DNA of 64,000 nt from Bacteroidia bacterium (lineage in GTDB: Bacteria; Bacteroidota; Bacteroidia; J057; JADKCL01), in the NCBI GenBank assembly GCA_020635905.1, contig JACJYV010000006.1:372001-436000 (forward strand), given 5' to 3'. The notes under the pieces were generated by a model. The model did no database searches. It had not been told where the DNA came from and saw only the letters and a program-made list of their open reading frames with translations. Of the stretch, positions 60,258 to 64,000 are shown in pieces (positions within the stretch are counted from its first letter, which is position 1; every line of letters begins with the position of its first letter). The position numbers and the translations under genes were made by a program.

Positions 60258-63200
60258 TTGAAATCCCCCGGTCGCTTCAAATACGCCCTCCTTGCCCTCT
60301 GTCTCCTCCTTTGCTGCGGAGCAAGCCAGCTTTTTGCCCAAACATTTCTCCATACCTACGGTAAGCCCGGCATCAACGAGGGTGCCTGCACCATCGTGCT
60401 GGCTCCGGACGGCAACTTTTTTGTGGGCGGTTACCAGGGAGACAGCGCCCTCATCATGAAAATGACTCCTTCGGGGTCCTTTTTGTGGGCAAGATCCTAT
60501 AAGTTTACCGCAGCTTCCGACGCCATTTTTGACCTGGAAATTACCCGCGACAGCTTTCTGATCGGGGCTGGAAACGGCATTACTTCCATCCTGAACCAGC
60601 AGGGATTTGCCTTTAAAATGGATTTGAATGGAAATCTGATCTGGGCCAATGCGGAAAATTCAGGCTCAGTTTTCAAATACTATAAGCTGCTGGAAGGGAA
60701 GGCAAATGAATACATTCTGGTAGGGAATCGTCTCAATTCCAACACGGATGGATTGTTAATCCGGATGGATGCGGCCACCGGCAATCCCACCACCACCCTT
60801 CCCATTTATGGCTACACCACCTATACCAGCGAGGATGCATTCATCGGGCCACTGATTTACCAAAACCGGCTCTATATAGCCGGAAGGTCGTACATTCAGG
60901 CCGGATCCTTCAGCGCCATGCGGGGCCGGGTTTCCAAATTCGACCTCAACGGGTCCCAATTATACACCCGTCAATACACCTACGGTCCCGCCTCGACGGT
61001 GAGGCTGTATACCAGTTCGGTATTGGGAGACGGTGATTCTCTGGTAATGACCCAATGGGGCAATTATTCCGGGACCAGTCAGAATTTTTCAGTTGGGTTT
61101 TTCAAAACAGATACCCTGGGCACCATCGGCTGGTCCAAAATGCTGGACCTGACCGGCTATTCCCAGGAATTATTCCGGAATGTTACCTCTGTGCCCAACG
61201 GATACCTGTTTTCGGGACATACCCAGGCCCCCAACTTTGACCTGATCATGGTCAGGACCGACCAGCAGGGAAATGTGCTCTGGGCCAACGCCTACGGCGG
61301 GCCCGACACCGACCAATTGGTGTTAAATGCCAAAGATAATGTGATTTACCACCAGGGAAGTATTTACCTGGTTGGGGAAAGCAACAGCTATAATCCGGGA
61401 TCTGATCTGGACATTTTGATCATGAAAACAGACCCCAACGGAAACGGTACCTGCGTAAGCCCAACTCCCCTCAATTATTCGCTGACCTCCATTCCAAATC
61501 CTTACGACGGGTCCCACCCTTTTCTGACCAAATTCAATGGCCTGACCCAGTTGGTCTCCGCCCCGGTCCCCATCCCGTACCCCCTCACCGGCGGCTTTTC
61601 AGCCGGCTTCACCGCCGACACCGTCTGCGCCGGGTCGGCCACCTCTTTTACCGATACCTCGGTCAATGCCACCGGCTTCAGCTATTTCTGGGATTTCGAA
61701 AACGACAATTCCTTCGACGATTTCACGGCCGGCAACACCTCACACACCTATCCCGGCCCCGGCACCTACACCGCCATGCTGGTCGTGGAAGATACCTGCG
61801 GCAACCGCGACACCGCCTACCAGACTGTGTTGGTCAATGTGTGTACCAACATCATCAATATCTACACCCCGGTCAGTGCCATCAATGGCTGCAACCAGGT
61901 CACGGTGGGCTCCAGCGCAGGCTTTTTTGTGGGTGGAAAGGTAATGATCATCCAGATGAAGGGGGCCAGCGTCAACCTGACCAACACCGCTGCCTTCGGC
62001 AGCATCACCAGCTATAACGAGGCCGGAGACCACGAATTTGCCACCGTAGCCGGCATCAGCGGCAACGTGATCACCCTGCAAAACGGGCTGCTCAACACCT
62101 ACAATCCTGCCGGAACGGTGCAGTTGCTCACCGTGCCCACCTTCGCCAACCTTACCCTCAATACCCCGCTGACCGCCCAGGCCTGGAACGGCAGCACGGG
62201 CGGCATCCTGGCTTTCGAAGTGAGCGGCACCCTCACCCTCAATGCCGACCTCGATGTGAGCGGATTGGGATTCCGGGGCGCCAACCGGGTGAATATTGCC
62301 GGAGGATGTTCTCAGACGGGATTTTTCTATAATAATGTCAGTTTGGATGGCGCCATCAAAGGCGAAGGCATTGTCAATCTGGGCACTGCTTTCGAACGGG
62401 GGCGCGGGGCTCAGGCCAACGGAGGAGGGGGTGGCAACACCCACAACTCGGGCGGGGCCGGTGGCTCTAACTTCGGGGCAGGCGGACAGGGCGGCAACGA
62501 GTACACCGGCTGCGCCTCCATCGTCAACGGAGGATTGGGTGGCTTTGCCCTTAATTATGTTGGCAGCAATAAAATCTTCCTGGGCGGCGGCGGCGGTGCA
62601 GGACATGAGAATAATAATAATGGCCGCGAGGGTGAAGACGGCGGCGGCATTGTGGCCCTGCGGGCCGGAACGGTGATCGGCAACGGACACCTGATCCGGG
62701 CAGACGGCAATAATAACGTACTGGTATCGGGCAACGATGGCGCAGGCGGGGGCGGAGCAGGTGGAACCCTGGTGCTGGAAGTCAGCAATTTTGTGGGAGC
62801 CCTCAACCTGCGGGCCGATGGCGGTGACGGCGGCAATACCAATTACACCCCCACCTGTGTAGGTCCGGGCGGCGGCGGCGGAGCAGGGGTGGTCCTGCAC
62901 AGCGGAGCGGTACTGCCCGGCGGTGTGGTTACTTCCCTGGCGGGCGGACAGCCCGGCCTCCACATTGCGGCCGGTTCATCCTGCTTCAACAGTTCCTACG
63001 GAGCCACCGCAGGTGCCAATGGCGTTACCCTTGGCAACCGCAACATTCCGGAAAGCAATTCCCCCATTCCGACCGTATCCCTGGGCAACGACACTACCCT
63101 GTGCGCCCCCAATTCGGTCCTGCTGGATGCAGGCAACCCCGGTGCCACCTATCTCTGGTCCACCGGAGCCACCACCCAGACCCTCAATGTGAGCGTCAGC

Positions 63201-64000
63201 GGCACCTATTACGTGGACATCACCGACACCCTCGGCTGCACTGCATCCGATACCATCGTGGTCACCATCAATCCCCTGCCGGTGGTCACCCTCACCCCCG
63301 ACACCACCATCTGCGAAGGCGATGTGCTCCAGCTCAATGCCACCGGGGGTAGCACCTACCTCTGGACCCCGGGCACCGCCCTTTCCGCCACCAACATCGC
63401 CAATCCCGTGGCCACCCCGGTCACCTCGGTGAGCTACCAGGTGCTGGTCACCACCCCCCAGGGCTGCCAGGATTCGGCCACCGTCAACGTGACGGTGACG
63501 CCCCTCGCAGCCTGCCCCGTGCCGGTGAGCGGCATCATCAACATCTATACCCCGGTGGCCTCGGTGGACAGCTGTAACTCTATTACCGTGGGTTCTTCGG
63601 CAGGATTCAATGTGGGCGACAAGGTGCTGATCATCCAGATGAAAGGCGCCACCACCGACCTGACCAATACCGGAACCTACGGCACCGTCACTGCCTACAA
63701 CGATGCCGGCAATTATGAATTTGCCACCATTTCGGCCATTTCCGGCAACAGCATCAACTTCCAGTTTACCCTGTTGCGCACCTACGACCCGACGGGTCTG
63801 GTGCAGATGGTGAGTGTGCCACAGTATAATAACATTACCGTGACCGCTCCCCTCACCGCCCAGGCCTGGAACGGCAGCACCGGCGGGGTACTGGTCTTTG
63901 AAGCCACCGGCACCGTGACCCTGCAGGCCGACCTCAATGTGGACGGCACCGGCTTCCGGGGTGGAAACCGCAGTGTGAACTTCTATTCCGGCTGTTCCAG
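60258..64000 (+). CDS. Giant secreted protein with PKD-like and repeated Gly-rich modules (3' end outside window)
   Basis: The frame is open from a TTG at 60258 through the right edge, giving 1,247 residues. The signal peptide KSPGRFKYALLALCLLL ... LFAQ follows the TTG directly; no ATG fits. Residues ~30-440 hold repeated blocks (ALIMKMTPSGSFLWARSY, AFKMDLNGNLIWANAENS, IMVRTDQQGNVLWANAYGG), a beta-propeller-like pattern. A PKD domain follows (FTDTSVNATGFSYFWDFEND, YPGPGTYTAMLVVEDTC). Then a ~400-residue unit with a Gly-rich stretch (NGGGGGNTHNSGGAGGSN) starts NIINIYTPVSAINGC and is repeated near the edge as GIINIYTPVASVDSC. Two Ig-like blocks (SGTYYVDITDTLGC type) lie between. Such proteins usually end in a gliding-motility or T9SS C-terminal domain, which is not visible. 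Confidence 0.85.
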   Translation, partial: MKSPGRFKYALLALCLLLCCGASQLFAQTFLHTYGKPGINEGACTIVLAPDGNFFVGGYQGDSALIMKMTPSGSFLWARSYKFTAASDAIFDLEITRDSFLIGAGNGITSILNQQGFAFKMDLNGNLIWANAENSGSVFKYYKLLEGKANEYILVGNRLNSNTDGLLIRMDAATGNPTTTLPIYGYTTYTSEDAFIGPLIYQNRLYIAGRSYIQAGSFSAMRGRVSKFDLNGSQLYTRQYTYGPASTVRLYTSSVLGDGDSLVMTQWGNYSGTSQNFSVGFFKTDTLGTIGWSKMLDLTGYSQELFRNVTSVPNGYLFSGHTQAPNFDLIMVRTDQQGNVLWANAYGGPDTDQLVLNAKDNVIYHQGSIYLVGESNSYNPGSDLDILIMKTDPNGNGTCVSPTPLNYSLTSIPNPYDGSHPFLTKFNGLTQLVSAPVPIPYPLTGGFSAGFTADTVCAGSATSFTDTSVNATGFSYFWDFENDNSFDDFTAGNTSHTYPGPGTYTAMLVVEDTCGNRDTAYQTVLVNVCTNIINIYTPVSAINGCNQVTVGSSAGFFVGGKVMIIQMKGASVNLTNTAAFGSITSYNEAGDHEFATVAGISGNVITLQNGLLNTYNPAGTVQLLTVPTFANLTLNTPLTAQAWNGSTGGILAFEVSGTLTLNADLDVSGLGFRGANRVNIAGGCSQTGFFYNNVSLDGAIKGEGIVNLGTAFERGRGAQANGGGGGNTHNSGGAGGSNFGAGGQGGNEYTGCASIVNGGLGGFALNYVGSNKIFLGGGGGAGHENNNNGREGEDGGGIVALRAGTVIGNGHLIRADGNNNVLVSGNDGAGGGGAGGTLVLEVSNFVGALNLRADGGDGGNTNYTPTCVGPGGGGGAGVVLHSGAVLPGGVVTSLAGGQPGLHIAAGSSCFNSSYGATAGANGVTLGNRNIPESNSPIPTVSLGNDTTLCAPNSVLLDAGNPGATYLWSTGATTQTLNVSVSGTYYVDITDTLGCTASDTIVVTINPLPVVTLTPDTTICEGDVLQLNATGGSTYLWTPGTALSATNIANPVATPVTSVSYQVLVTTPQGCQDSATVNVTVTPLAACPVPVSGIINIYTPVASVDSCNSITVGSSAGFNVGDKVLIIQMKGATTDLTNTGTYGTVTAYNDAGNYEFATISAISGNSINFQFTLLRTYDPTGLVQMVSVPQYNNITVTAPLTAQAWNGSTGGVLVFEATGTVTLQADLNVDGTGFRGGNRSVNFYSGCS

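Noticed and set aside
61740..62963. Minus-strand 407-codon open frame
   Set aside because: Ala/Gly-rich shadow of the giant secreted protein, which has a signal peptide, PKD and repeated modules on the plus strand.
1..64000. tRNA, rRNA, prophage or intact IS element
   Set aside because: No cloverleaf, rRNA-like stretch, transposase, integrase or phage structural gene was seen by eye; small degenerate tRNAs could be missed.

Overview
The window is chromosomal DNA of a Bacteroidota bacterium, most likely of the Saprospiria (Lewinella/Haliscomenobacter-like). The evidence is several secreted proteins ending in a type IX secretion (T9SS) sorting domain (YPNP ... LYxxxG ... GIYxLR), a porX gene in a porX-tsaE-ald neighbourhood, DUF1573/DUF5362/DUF4268-type proteins, weak Shine-Dalgarno signals and intergenic repeat families. 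No rRNA, tRNA, CRISPR array, prophage or intact insertion sequence was seen.

Region 1 (1-17.6 kb) is a surface-polysaccharide island. It holds an SGNH-hydrolase-like membrane protein cut by the left edge, a GT2 glycosyltransferase, an ArnT-like membrane glycosyltransferase, a secreted LamG protein, a Gfo/Idh oxidoreductase, a DegT aminotransferase, a UDP-sugar dehydrogenase, two paralogous GT-A-like proteins, a GDP-mannose 3,5-epimerase-like enzyme and an AsnB-type amidotransferase. Two M23 endopeptidases and an MFS exporter follow.

Region 2 (17.6-19.4 kb) has no convincing gene but carries four tandem copies of a roughly 65-nt element. A 30-nt block is almost invariant and is followed by an intrinsic-terminator hairpin whose stem changes by compensatory substitutions while its UCUC(A/C) loop is kept. 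This small-RNA array is the strongest candidate for an undescribed system here.

Region 3 (19.4-28.4 kb) is envelope and metal related: an outer-membrane beta-barrel, lipoproteins, a beta-lactamase-fold serine hydrolase, a heavy-metal-binding lipoprotein, two overlapping multicopper-oxidase-like genes, a DUF1573 protein and T9SS cargo. Region 4 (29.1-45.5 kb) is mostly housekeeping: HD phosphohydrolase, porX-tsaE-ald, the mrp-nifU Fe-S pair, dnaG (with all four zinc ligands replaced), miaE and purL, plus a metzincin-like lipoprotein.

Region 5 (45.6-59.4 kb) is mixed: an HTH/nucleotidyltransferase pair resembling a toxin-antitoxin module beside a MITE-like repeat, nhaD, glutamate dehydrogenase, comF, small membrane, acetyltransferase and methyltransferase proteins, and an FAD-linked lactone-oxidase-family protein. 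Region 6 (59.4-64 kb) is an 850-bp palindrome-rich non-coding stretch followed by the first 1,247 codons of a giant secreted protein with beta-propeller-like, PKD-like and repeated glycine-rich modules.

Three repeat families run through the window: (i) 7-bp 'word' repeats (TTAGATN/GACTAAN types) between genes, (ii) a MITE-like element with GGAWCCTCTAAAAA-type ends at four loci, and (iii) assorted GC-rich hairpins. All names are from reading motifs; no database search was run.
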